From Diadophis punctatus similis (taxonomy: Eukaryota; Chordata; Lepidosauria; Squamata; Dipsadidae), in the NCBI GenBank assembly GCA_023053685.1, contig JALIGW010000005.1, forward strand, positions 27,348,001 through 27,412,000: a DNA stretch of 64,000 bases. The letters run 5' to 3'. The notes below the pieces were generated by a model. It did no database searches. It was not told where the DNA came from and saw only the letters and a program-made list of their open reading frames with translations. A program made the translations under genes and the position numbers. Each line of letters begins with the position of its first letter. Position 1 is the stretch's first letter. This document shows, one piece after another, positions 52,957-64,000 of the stretch.

Positions 52957-54169
52957 TGATTGTGTTTTCTATTCCTTCATTCCTTTCTATTTGTCATACT
53001 TAATCTAGAATAATGTATCCAGCTCTAGGCATCAGATTTCAGAAGGACATTGACAGACTAGAATATGCCCAATAGAAAGCAACAAAGATTTTAAGGGAAA
53101 ACTTAAATGAGAGGTATTGTATATGTTAAACCTGGAGAAAAGAAGATTATTAGATACAATAGCCATATTCTGAAGAGGTATTATGTAGAAAATGGAGAAG
53201 AACTGTTTAGAATGTTCTGAAATTATAAAAAGAAACAATGGATTTAAATTGCAAGGAAATAGATTTTGGTTACACATTAAGAATAATTTTTTAATGTAAG
53301 ACTGTCTCAGGATACGTCAGATAGATAATTGCACCAGTGGATTCTTGCGGTAGGCAGAAAGTTGTACCACATAGTCAACAGCTTCCCTTCCAGTCTTTTA
53401 ATTCTATGATTCTATGCGTTTTCCATTGCTCTCCCTTTATCTTCCAAAGTCTGGGTGGATAAATACTAAGAAAACCGAACCTGATGCCCAGGATGCTCAT
53501 ATGTGCAGTGCATGGTCCAAGTTCTTATTTCTTCTCTTCCTTCTTAGTATATCTTTCTTTTTAACCTCAGGTTTTGTTTTTAGTTTTTGTCTTGCAGTTT
53601 AATTTCTTTAAACTCTGCCCCCTTCAAAGATTAGCTTAAAAATATATCATATTATATTTATATCAATATATATAGTCCTGCCTCTCCAGGAAATAAAAAA
53701 AACTGTTGAAAGCAGTTCACTTTATTTGTGATCCAATTTATGTGCACAGAGAACTTAGTTATTTACACTCACCTAGGCTCATAAATCCCCTACTTCAAAT
53801 TCACTCACCTCTTTTCCCTATGTGTAATCACAACCACCTACCTGGTTGGCACTGTATCCAAGTAAGAGATGGAAAGAGGTCATCAGCAACTGAAGTGACC
53901 CCAAAACTGAACAGAAATATGGACTTCAAGAGAATTGTGCTTTCTAGTGATGCTTCAAGATAAGTTGATATATGCTTCCATCCCTTCTTTCTATTTGCCA
54001 CCACTTGTCATTGCTATTTGTATGCATCAGTATCACACTAGGTAGAGGACAGTGGTACTTCAGGACACTTTTTGTTGAAAATTATGGATTGGTGGGAGTA
54101 AGGAATGGGGAGAGAGGTGTTGAAATGTTTGCCTTCTATATAGGATACTATGATTTTATTTTATTTATT
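52957..54169. other. unique non-coding DNA
   Basis: Nothing recognised beyond short AT-rich runs. Confidence 0.5.
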
Positions 54170-54260
54170 CTGTTGCGAGCAGAGGAGTGGAGGACTCTTC
54201 TTGTGAAATATCTCTGGACACATTCAATTGTATTAATGTCCGATATGCAGTGCGGGTTAT
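54170..54260 (-). mobile_element. LINE pol fragment, second family
   Basis: About 90 bp matching the minus-strand copy at 24295-25165 (GAGCAGAGGAGTGGAGGACT, AATGTCCGATATGCAGTGCG). Very short remnant. Confidence 0.7.
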
Positions 54261-55330
54261 ATGATTGTCAGGGTTCCAGACAGCATCGAAAACTAAATCA
54301 GAGTCTGAGGCAAAGTATTCCTCAAAGTTCCAATTTATTAGCAGAGCCATGTTGGCACATTTGGGAGAAACCCGAATCTGAAGTCCCAGGAGTTTCTCCA
54401 CCCAGTTGAAAGTTCAAGCCTTTGTCCCCACATCCCCAAGTCCATCACATTGACCAATCTTCATCTGACAACTTGGCAGAAACTCCCAAGTGCAGTTGCA
54501 GGAGTGCAAAGACAAAGGATGACCTTGGCAATCTAGTAGGAATTTGTTATGGCTACATGCAGACATCGGTCATGCAATTACCCCTCTCAAATTCCCACAG
54601 CAAAGAATACATTTTAAAATAGCATAAAGTGTGGCAGGCCAAAGACCCCAAGTAAAATGGCTTCAACCTGACAATGATATTTCCTCTCCCCCAAATACGA
54701 GTCTCAGTGATGTCAGCAAATAAGATCTCACTAATAACTTGCATCTTGGTTAAATACCACAGGGGTTGATTACTACAAGCTGGAAATTACAGAAATTACA
54801 ATTAAGGTATTAAAAAGTTTCTCCTCAGCCATGCAGTTTACTGAGTGTCTCTCTCAACCCAGCCAATCTCACCATGTGACTGTTGGGATAAAATCTGGAG
54901 AGGCCACTATGCATGTCGCCTTGAGTCTTCAGAGAAAAGATGGGATAGAAACATAAAAAACACAAAATAGATCAATAGTCTGAGTCCCAAAAAGCTATTT
55001 GGCAGCACTAAGTAGCATTTTTTTTGCATGAAAATAAGTAGCTCAATGTATATAGCTGGGTGGTAATAATAAAAACAGAGTGGTTTTCTTTGTTGAAGAA
55101 CTATAGTGCATTAGGAGCTAGAAAAAAGGAAGGGGATAAATGACCTGAAAATGTACTTATAGTAGGTTGTGGGTGAACAGAAGGTGATCTTTGCAAACAA
55201 ATTTGAATACCTGTGAACAGACACATCTGTTCTATGCCTTGAACAGACATATATCAAAGCAGTGTAAACTTAATTTTTAACTTCTTTGTATTCACAAAAT
55301 TACATCTTGGTTACAAACAAAAAGACAAAA

Positions 55331-55332
<2 letters not shown>
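54261..55332. other. unique non-coding DNA
   Basis: Nothing recognised. Confidence 0.5.

Positions 55333-55386
<54 letters not shown>
55333..55386. repeat. (CA)n microsatellite
   Basis: Uninterrupted CA run of about 27 units. Confidence 0.97.
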
Positions 55387-55387
<1 letters not shown>

Positions 55388-55937
55388 GAGATTGACATCT
55401 TTCTGCTCTAACTTATGTTTCACTGCCATGTAAACAGATTTAAGCTGCTGAGTAAATGTACCTGCTGAGTAAATAAATTGTGTTTAATATTGGAGTAAAA
55501 TCTATTGGCTCCCTTGAATTTTAATACTAACATAAAATCAGCTGAGGGTGTTTTTCTCTGAAGTGCTCTGATTTAGAAGATGGATTACTAGCTGTTTTGG
55601 GCATCAGATATACTTCTATACCGTCTCTATTTAATCAGGCCTTTTCATTATTGCACAGAATTTCCATACAACACAAGCCAAAAGTCACTAATTGCTTCTG
55701 AGATCATATCAATGAATAGACTACAAGATCTGATTCGAAGACTGGAGCCTAAAAATAAGATCCAATAAATATGATGGAAGAATGTTGCTTTGGTTTGGAG
55801 ACGGAGCATCAGCAGATAATTCTTGATATTAGTAGAGAACTATTGCATTGTCACATTTAAGTCAATAAATTTAGCCTGTCAGAGACATCCAAACCACCTT
55901 ATTTAAAGTCCTGCTAGATTCAGACTAGACTAGACTA

Positions 55938-55995
55938 GACTAGTTGAAAGGGACCTTGGGGGTCTTCTAGTCCAACCCCTGCTCAGGTAAGAAAC
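55938..55995 (-). mobile_element. CR1 3' end scrap
   Basis: GGGACCTTGGGGGTCTTCTA and TCCAACCCCTGCTCAGG match the CR1 3' end; preceded by a short (ACTAG)n run. Confidence 0.65.
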
Positions 55996-56058
55996 CCTAT
56001 GGTTACAATAGGCAGTTTTCTTCACATGTTTCAAAGTTGTTTTTCCCTCTCCTACTTA

Positions 56059-56688
56059 TACAGGTAGCCTTAGACTTACAACAGTTCATTTAGTGACCGT
56101 CAAAGTTACAATGGCACTGAAAAAAGGGGCTTATGACCATTTTTCACTCTTACAAAGTTGCAGAATCCCCATGATCACATGATCAAAATCCAGACAGCAA
56201 TAGCAATAGCACTTAGACTTATATACCGCTTCATAGTGCTTTACAGCCCTCTCTAAGCGGTTTACAGAGTTCAGCATATTGCCCCCAACAATCTGGGTCC
56301 TCATTTTACCCACCTCGGAAGGATAGAAGGCTGAGTCAACCTTGAGCCGGTGAGATTTGAACAGCTGAACTGCTGAACTAGCAGTAGCCTGCAGTGCTGC
56401 ATTTAACCACTGCACCATCTCGGCTCTTAAGATGCTTGGCAACTGACTCACATTTATGACGGTTGCAATATCCCATGGTCATGTGATCACCTTTTGCAAC
56501 CTTCTGACAAGCAAATTCAATGGGGAAGCCATATTCACTTAACAACTTTGTGACTGCAATGGTGGTGATTCACTTAACAACTCTGGCAAGAAAAGTGGTA
56601 AAATGGGGCAAAACTCACTTAACTAATGTCTTGTTTAACAACAAAAATTTGGGGCTCAATTGTGCTCATACGTCCAGGACTACCTGTA
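56059..56688. mobile_element. MITE of the TACAGGTAG family, copy 5, with nested SINE
   Basis: Ends TACAGGTAGCCTTAGACTTA and CGTCCAGGACTACCTGTA are inverted repeats. This is the best preserved copy. A SINE (56197-56428) interrupts it; the two halves join at a point that is continuous in copies 1 and 3. Confidence 0.8.
56197..56428 (-). mobile_element. snake-type tRNA SINE, copy C
   Basis: On the minus strand: head GATGGTGCAGTGGTTAAATG (A box), GTTCAAATCTCACC (B box), body GGGTAAAATGAGGACCCAGA and GCGGTATATAAGTCTAAGTG, tail GCTATTGCTATTGCT. The least mutated of the three copies. Confidence 0.88.
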
Positions 56689-56757
56689 ACACACCATTGG
56701 AGAGAAATTAAATAAACACTCAGCTAAATTCCCCATATTTTGTGCTTATTATTAAAA

Positions 56758-57465
56758 GTTTGGCTTCCTGGGCGAAACCACACTCAATAGCAGCGATTGC
56801 GAGAGAGATCTTGGAGTCCTGGTAGACAGCCAACTAAATATGAGCCAGCAGTGTGCAGCAGCCGCCAAAAAGGCTAACGCAGTCCTGAGCTGCATAAATA
56901 GGATACAATCAGGGACCAGAGAGGTACTAGTACCACTCTATAACGCCTTGGTCAGACCTCACCTTTCATTACTGAATCCAGGTTTGGTCACCACACTACA
57001 AAAAAGACATTGAAACTCTAGAGAAAGTGCAGAAGAGAGCAACCAGGATGATAAAGGGTCTGGAAAATAAAACATACAAAGAGCGGTTGCAGGAACTGAG
57101 CTTGGACAGTCTGGCGAAGAGAAGGACCAGGGGTGACATGATAATAGTGTTCCAATACTTGAGGGGCTGCCACAGAGAGGAGGGGGTCAGGCTGTTCTCT
57201 ATGGCACCAGAAAGCCAAACAAGGAATAACGGATGGAAGCTGACCAAGGAGAGATTCAACCTGGAAGTGAGGAGAAACATTCTGACGGTGAGAGCGATCA
57301 ACCAGTGGAACAGCTTGCCAGCGGAGGTTGTGAGAGCCCAAACACTTGCGACCTTCAAGGAGAGACTGGACTGCCATCTGTCTCAAATGGTGTAGGAACT
57401 CCTGCTTGAGCAGGGGGTTGGACTAGATGACCTACAAGGTCCCTTCCAACTCTAATAATAAATCT
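56758..57465 (+). mobile_element. CR1 LINE 3' end, plus strand
   Basis: A partly open pol C-terminus: [12 protein letters not shown] near 56805, then, in frame 57027-57395, RATRMIKGLENKTYKERLQE, RRTRGDMIIVFQYLRG and INQWNSLPAEVVRAQTLATF. Ends after the motif GGTCCCTTCCAACTCTAATA. Palm and endonuclease are absent. Confidence 0.85.
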
Positions 57466-59841
57466 AATAAATCTGTGAATTCACATCTCTCTCCCAATTT
57501 GCCTGAAACATGTTTTCTGTAACACTGTGCCAACACAGTTACTGACACCAGAGCTCCAGGTTGTGAAACTTAATTGCTATATATGGTGGCAAGAAGAAGA
57601 CATTGATATAGTCCTGACCATGCTGTCCAGCAGGCTGCCGCACTGCATGTTAAGACCCAAATTGTCTCACCAAAAAAAAAAGGTAAACATTACAATGCAA
57701 TGAAGTAAAAGTCCTACATTCATGTTGTTTTTATTGTTGGATTACAGCATTTACATTTCTTTCACATGAAGATCACAAAATTATAGACATAGATCCGTAC
57801 CAATCCTTTCTTCCAATTAACCTGAGCCAATAATGGCAGCTTCCCCAGAGTCTTCTATCAGTTTTACATCGTTACATCCGGTGTAAGATTTAATTATATT
57901 AGAATCAACACATTTACATGTTATATATATATATTTTACATTCAGAGTAATTACTTCCATTAGAATAAAAAGGCTTTTTATTCTTTTGCTGTATTGCAAA
58001 ACCCCTTCAACTATTTACCAAACATGGTATATATTTTTATAGCACTGAATATCAGATGCTGAGATTTTATTAGTGAAAATTATTTGTTAATACGTTTTCT
58101 AACCACATTCAAAATAAATGTATGGAATCTGCCGAGGCTAAAAGAAAGAACTGGCAGCATACTGTACCAATCCCCCCCATTTTTTTTTGCAAGATTATAA
58201 CTATACGGTATTTTGAAGGAAAACCTTGAAGAACTAGGCAGTATGACATGATAACACCAGAAGTGCACATAGACTTCAATAAGAAGCTTCAATCATCCAT
58301 ATAAAGATATAAAATTGTGAAGGCAATTTTATTCAGAAAAGAGATCGGGACTAAGTGGGAAAAAAATAAGCAAACCTGCACATAAAAGCTACTCTACATA
58401 ATAACATTGCCCTAATTTGTGTGTGTCTGTGTGTGGATATGATCAGCCAGAGAGCAAAGAACAAAATTAGTTTGAAAACATGGTGAAAGCTCTAATTTAT
58501 ATAGAATAGACAGAGGGCCACAACTGAAGTGTTTTTATTTTTCTTACTTTTGAACTGGAACATGTGTAATATGACCTTATGTATTGGACCAGCAATATGG
58601 AGGGATTAAGGTTTCTTTGAAATGTTGCCTGCTTTATGTTGGAATGTTCTTTTTGACAAGGGCTCTCTCAAGAAGAGGACTATTCTATTCTGTCTGAATA
58701 ATTATTATTATTCAAAGAAGTGATTTGGTCAGTGAAATAATTAAACCACACAAGAGGCTAAAAAGTTGGTTTTATCCGGAGTCCTCCCATTTAAGACGCG
58801 TAACTTGTTTTGTTTGCTTGCAAGTACACTGATATTGAAGAGAGGTGTGTCTAAGGCTTTAAGAAGGGTGATGGTGTAAAGGTGACTTATGAGAAAAGGT
58901 GACTTTTGAGAAGGTGACCATGAGGTATTCATCTGGTTTAAACCACCCATTCATTTTCATCAGGTATGTTTTCTTAATAGCACCCAAACTCTTACTGTAG
59001 ATTTGAGATAAAAAAATATCCTTGTTAGAAAGTAAAGCGCTTCTAGTTTTATTCTAAAAATAGTAGGAATAGCATCACGTCAATATTACAGCCATTCAGG
59101 AAGGAAATAAACATAGATAAGCATGACCTTGGGATAAAACCCTGTACCTGTTCAACTAATCACATTGAAATACCTGAAAGCACATGAAGAGATGAGCTTC
59201 CAGATAAAACTGAAACCCAAGACTACCACAGTTATGGCTGCTCACTGCAAAGGCTTTGGGGATTCTGCAGTGACAGCCAAAAATAAGTAAAGCCATAGAG
59301 TTATCACAACCCCATTCTGCTACTTCTTTCCATGTATCACACTGAACATTCTTTCAGTGTTTCACCGAAGCACAGAAGATATTCCAATAAAAAATGTTGA
59401 GCACCTTTTTAATAGAACTCCTTATGTACTATTCTGGAGATGTATAGGGTGCAAGTGATTTACAGAATATGTAGCTATCTGGCCATTAGGGACAACTACT
59501 GCAAATCTTTTCAAACTGCATGGATAGGCAAAATTTATGCCTTTGCATATTTATTGAATAAAGGCAAATAATCCTGATATTATGCTGGTGTTATATCTAT
59601 TCATAATTTCTCCCATTGCCTATATATTCAGATATGTGGGATCACCCCTTATCCAATATTTGTGAGATACACAAACCCAACATTCATGCCCTTACAAACT
59701 GCAATATCTTTTTTTCCCAAAAAATTACTTTTTAATATACTATGTGTTTTAAGTGTATGATTTTAGCAGCTTTTCTTTGATTACTATTTTTTTGCAAACT
59801 AATTCTCCAATTGATTTATTTCAAAAGGGCTTCTCTAGTCC

Positions 59842-59884
59842 CCTTGGGAGTTGGGCGGCATACAAATATAATAAATAAATAAAT
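59842..59884 (+). mobile_element. L2/CR1-group LINE tail scrap
   Basis: GGGAGTTGGGCGGCATACAA followed by (AATA)n, the 3' tip of the family at 34184-35232. Confidence 0.65.
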
Positions 59885-59914
59885 TTTATTGAAAAGATCA
59901 CAGAAATAAGAGAG

Positions 59915-60032
59915 AGAGGGAGGAAGGGAGGAAAGGAGGGAGGGAGGGAGGGAGGGAGGAAGGAAGGAAGGAAGGAAGGAAGGAAGGAAGGAAGGAAGGA
60001 AGGAAGGAAGGAAGGAAGGAAGGAAGGAAGGA
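59915..60032. repeat. (GGGA)n/(GGAA)n microsatellite
   Basis: Purine-only tract on the plus strand, GGGA units changing to GGAA. Confidence 0.96.
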
Positions 60033-61147
60033 AAATAAAGGCTATATTTTACAGAAATATGCTTGCTACATCCACAGAACTAGACAATGTGCAGGCCATG
60101 AGACACTTAAGAGCATTGTTGCAATGGCTTGATCAAAAGAGCTTCCAATAGTCTAGGGAAGACTATTAGGGAAGACTATTAGGGAAGAAGAAGAAATGTT
60201 TAATTCATTGCAAGATTTTAATACATAATATCCTCTTCTATAGTACCGTATCAACATTTCTTAAAAGTTGAAAATTATATCATTTTTCCCCCTTTTCTGC
60301 TTCAAAAAATTACTTATTTTCAGTGCAGTGCTGAATAAGATGGTGGTAGCTTCCAAACACGTAGTCAGAAATTAAGGGTTGATCACAATTTCTCTGATCT
60401 TGGCAAAGATCTCCAGCTGGGCATCCCTAACTCCAATATCTATTTTACTTTGATGTCCAGTGTTGCAGAGAAGTTCCAAAACCAAGAAAGAAAGTTGTAC
60501 AAAAACACTCGACAGAATTCAATTTTTTTTTTTTAAACTCGATGTATATTAGTGATTTTCTGTGAAGTAACAAGCTGGTTCATCAAATGGAAGTGTGCTT
60601 TTCTTCCCCTTACAGAAATAAAGTATATCCAATCTCTTTTTTTATTATAAAGAAGACAGATTTCCAACTTTTAAGGCAAACTAGCGTTACTGTTTCTGAA
60701 TCAAAGCGGACCCAGGAACGATGGAGAATCCATTTGAGAAGTTTCATTTTTGCTACAGAGGTGGGTAGAATGGGATCTATGTATATTAGCAGCTATGCTA
60801 TCAAATAATTGCCCTTCATGCATGTACATATTGTCATAGATTAACCTGACAAATACGGTGCTTAAGAAAGGTACAAAAAACTGCAGGTGTAGCAGACACA
60901 TTTTGAAACAAACAAATTTACTAAGTGCGTATTGTGCAGAAGAAACATTAAGCATTCCCAAACCGACTGCCACACATTCATCAAGGCAACAGAAACAATT
61001 AAGCGTGACTGTAACTCACTAATTCACTTTCTCCAAGGATTTGGGGAAGGATTGTTGTGTTCCAAAGGACTCTAGAGTGTCAGTTTAAAATAACTCATTG
61101 AGCTCCAAACTAAACGACTATACTGTATGTTCAAGGGAGACACGCAC

Positions 61148-61330
61148 ATGCACACACACACACACACACACGATATTGGGTTTTCCCAGAGTGTCCAGAT
61201 GGATTTTTTTTCACTACATGTTATTGCCAGCTGACAGTTTCAGCAGTTTTGCATAATTGTGCTGTCAATTATGTCAGGAAGGACGGATGTCTGAATATTT
61301 CGGCTCTCCCATTTCTGAAAGTTGAAAACT

Positions 61331-61362
<32 letters not shown>
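61148..61362. repeat. two short (CA)n runs
   Basis: At 61148-61170 and about 61332-61362; the second is followed by ATACATGCATGCACACAC. Confidence 0.9.
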
Positions 61363-61367
<5 letters not shown>

Positions 61368-62006
61368 TGCATGCACACACCATATCCGTACGTTTTTTTT
61401 TTTGCTTTGACCACTAGGAGATTAAGCAGAGGAAGATAAACATGCAGCTGTAACTGCATTTAGAACGGTGAGATAAACAAAATTGTCTTTTTTACATGTT
61501 GAATGTCTCTAAGAAAAGTACATAAAGAGTCAGTCACAGATGACAATATCTATTAGTTCTTAGAAGAAAGCTTTGATAACCCCTTAGCAGCCAGTCTGGT
61601 CCATTGGAGTAAGACTGGATATGTCACTCTCTTTCAGCCTCATGTGGCTGTTATGAATGTGCAATGATTTGCAAAGCAAATATATACGCACGAAGGCGCT
61701 TCATAAATCATGATTAGTAATAGTTAACAATATTTCAAGAGTTTCAGTTCTGCCTTAATCTTTTAACTCATAATCACTTCCTTGGAGCAATCTTCTTATT
61801 GATAATTTTTTTAAAAAAAACATAGGAAACAGAAAAAGGAAAATAACAACAGGGGACACATATGAGTGCAAAAAAAAAGGTCAGTAAAAGTAAAAAGGCA
61901 AGAAAGGCAGAATCGCAGCTGTTAAAAACACTGATTATGCAAAGATACCATTTGGGTTTGGCGGAATGTATGAAAGAGCTAAAAGTTCATCCTGCATATG
62001 TATTAG

Positions 62007-62206
62007 TCATACTGGACCTTCTGTTATCCCTTCTAGAGGAAGGCTGGTAGCGTTATCGGTGGTAGATGTGTCTTCTTTCTTCATTGATGTCTGAATTAGC
62101 AGACTGACATACGGTTTGTGACAAGCCATGTTGCCCAAAGGAGGGTAATGCTGTCTGTAGCAAATGTAAGCAAATACAAGGCCAATGACTCCTCCAACGA
62201 AAGCAT
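62007..62206 (-). CDS. PLPP4 terminal coding exon
   Basis: Phospholipid phosphatase 4, a membrane enzyme of the PAP2 family that removes phosphate from lipid phosphates such as phosphatidic and lysophosphatidic acid. On the minus strand an acceptor (TCTTTCCGCACATTTAG) precedes 200 bp of coding sequence ending in TGA at 62007-62009. The first two bases complete an Asp codon split by the intron. The protein reads AFVGGVIGLVFAYICYRQHY, the last transmembrane helix, then PPLGNMACHKPYVSL, then a polar tail ending LPLEGITEGPV, which I recall as the PLPP4 C-terminus. The Asp at the splice would be the last residue of the third PAP2 motif; the catalytic His and Ser lie in exons beyond 64000. The tail shows no break, so the gene looks functional here. 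Confidence 0.88.
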
Positions 62207-62761
62207 CTAAATGTGCGGAAAGAGAAAGAAAAGAAAGATATATTACTATTGAAAGAATAACTTAGGAATGATCTGAAATTGGTTTAGGGTTTCTTAATTG
62301 AGGATTATTTTTATGATGCCTTCAGAAAAAACACCTGATGTGTAGGCAGAAAAAAATATTAGCAAATCCCCAACAAGTAGCAGGCTTTCTTAAAATGTGG
62401 GGCAAACATTCCCAAAAGCGGTTAACGGGATTGGCAAGAATCTCAGGCCAAAATAAATACTTTAGGGAAGTTCAACATGCACTGTTATTCCTACAGCCTA
62501 TTTTTATTCAAATATGTAGGTAAAGTTTGCATCAGTAGTCAATTTCCTTAAACAGCTACTTCCCCTCCAGCTACATACAATACATGTACACTCTGTACTT
62601 TTTCCAGAATCACAAAGTTGTTTCAAAGAGATACAGCTTGTACTAAGTTGAATTCAAAGCACTGCACTGTTATAATAAATATTCTACCGTGGCTCTCTCT
62701 CTCTCGGTGCTGCCTAGCCCCCATTTTAATATACCATTCTCTACTGAAGAAACGTGTAGCG

Positions 62762-62963
62762 CAGGGGTGAAATTCAAAATTTTTCCCTACCGGTTCTGTG
62801 GGCATGACTTAGTGGGCGTGGCAGGGGAAGGATACTGCAAAATCCCCATTCCCACCCCACTCTGGGGCCAGCCAGAGGTGGTATTTGCCGGTTCTCCAAA
62901 CTACTCAAAATTTCCACTACCAATTCTCCAGAACCTGTCAGAACCTGTTGAATTTCACACCTG
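62762..62963. mobile_element. hAT-type MITE in the PLPP4 intron
   Basis: Starts CAGGGGTGAAATTCAAAA, ends TTGAATTTCACACCTG; flanks GTGTAGCG (62754-62761) and ATGTAGCG (62964-62971), 7 of 8. Ends resemble those of 14215-14546. Confidence 0.88.
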
Positions 62964-63499
62964 ATGTAGCGGTGTTCCAAAGAAAATGGGAATTAAGATG
63001 GCAGCTAATCCAAGATGCCCAATAAGACTTGCATTAATATAGCCTATGAATGACTCAACTGCTATCAAAAGAATCTTTGCCCAATCCCTTAAAATAGCAT
63101 CCAAATAAGATCAAAAATTTAACCTGGACAACCATTAAGATTATGTTCAAGTAATCTATATGCATTCCTATATAGACATGACAATCATATGTGTGTATGA
63201 AGTAGTGAGCTGATTGTAAGGAGATTTAGCACAGAATTACGAAAGCTCTTCTTAACATTAAATATAGTTAACCAGTAAAATTCATTGTGACAGAAGCCAC
63301 AATCTTGGATGGCTTTAAAAGGGGATAACCTAATTTCATGGCTGGCTGGTCTATAAAGACTCACTGTTACCTTCAAATTGGGGCAGTGTTCCTCCAAGTC
63401 CTGGCTGCTGGAGAACAAGCACATCATAGGACTGTATCTGTAATTTGGGAAAGACCTTAGGAGATAGACGATGTTGCCTAAGAAATGGTCCCATAGGAG

Positions 63500-63575
63500 A
63501 CAGCATAACTTTCTTTCTTTATTTTATTTATTTATTTATTTAGGATTCTTATATGCCGCCCTACTCCCTGGATAT
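63500..63575 (-). mobile_element. L2/CR1-group LINE tail scrap in the intron
   Basis: (TTTA)n followed by GGATTCTTATATGCCGCCCT, the 3' tip of the LINE family at 34184-35232, minus strand. Confidence 0.7.
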
Positions 63576-64000
63576 GTTTTAAAATGTTTTTAATGAACAG
63601 ATGTGCATAGACAATCTAACAACAATTGAAAATCCATTGTAAATAAAAATAATCTGTCTGGTACGTAAAAATACATAAAAATATCAGGGATTCAAATGGA
63701 TCTGAAGATATTTTCACAAATAGGGTTTTTTCAAGTACCTGGGGCCCACTGCAAGGTCCAGGATATGGCGTACCTTTTGACAAGATACTTATTTTGTCCT
63801 TCAGCACTCTGAAAATGTAAGATATGCAAACTTTTCAATTCTCTTAACCTAAAAATGGTTATATAGAATATATGCAAAGGAGAAATGCACCCAATAAATT
63901 TACCTCTTTATGGTAAGCAAGATAAAATTTATATTTACAATTAATAAATACAAAGCAGAACAACACAAAATCCACACTGAGAAACAAAACTATAGGAGAC

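Larger units (their letters stand above)
57466..62006 (-). other. probable PLPP4 3' UTR and downstream DNA
   Basis: This lies directly 3' of the PLPP4 stop codon (on the minus strand) and is notably poor in transposable elements up to about 57.5 kb, in contrast to the rest of the window. A minus-strand AATAAA occurs at 57727-57732 (plus TTTATT), a possible distal poly-A site. How much is transcribed cannot be told from the sequence. It holds the simple repeats listed separately and one 43-bp LINE tail. Confidence 0.4.
62207..64000 (-). other. PLPP4 last intron (part)
   Basis: Intron upstream of the terminal exon; its donor is outside the window. It contains a hAT MITE and a LINE tail. No further exon was found, so this intron is at least 1.8 kb. 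Confidence 0.7.

Overview
The window looks like a vertebrate, almost certainly a squamate reptile and most likely a snake. The basis is a long GATA microsatellite, CR1 and L2/CR1-type LINEs with pol ends typical of reptiles, two snake-type tRNA-headed SINE families, many short hAT elements, DIRS retrotransposons, and one vertebrate gene exon. It is mostly intergenic, repeat-rich DNA. The only host coding sequence I identify with confidence is the last coding exon of PLPP4 (minus strand, 62007-62206); the rest of that gene lies beyond the right edge. One further exon-like segment (2076-2155) is weakly supported.

Left third (1-24 kb): AT-rich DNA carrying a perfect 135-bp hAT palindrome, CR1 and L2-like LINE ends, a truncated Tc1 element, Ty3/Gypsy pol fragments on opposite strands, SINEs, an ATT microsatellite, a GC-rich palindromic element with 8-bp target duplications (11157-12109), a solo LTR (15887-16163), and two TA-flanked MITEs with related ends.

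Middle (24-33 kb): a CR1 copy was hit by an LTR element (now a solo LTR with a GATAG duplication). That block was then duplicated in tandem, and a full DIRS retrotransposon (26412-32490, plus strand) inserted into the second LTR copy. All three DIRS frames are open: gag; RT, RNase H and a methyltransferase-like region; tyrosine recombinase. It has inverted terminal repeats and an internal complementary region. The first LTR copy preserves the empty insertion site, so the crossover can be read directly.

Right half (33-64 kb): an L2/CR1 pol end; a 2.3-kb non-autonomous hAT element built of nested palindromes (37200-39522); more hAT MITEs; a dead Tc1/mariner element carrying two hAT insertions; a second DIRS on the minus strand (46805-52956) with intact RT and recombinase frames but a broken gag; a CR1 3' end; and finally the PLPP4 3' region.

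The most interesting material is in the two DIRS copies. Their ends carry a hairpin next to the crossover whose stem differs between copies while staying paired. The host target sites have short inverted arms around a 7-8 bp spacer, like sites of other tyrosine recombinases. The nested palindromes of the 37.2-39.5 kb hAT element, whose loop segments occur in both orientations, are the second main point. All family assignments come from reading motifs, not from database searches.
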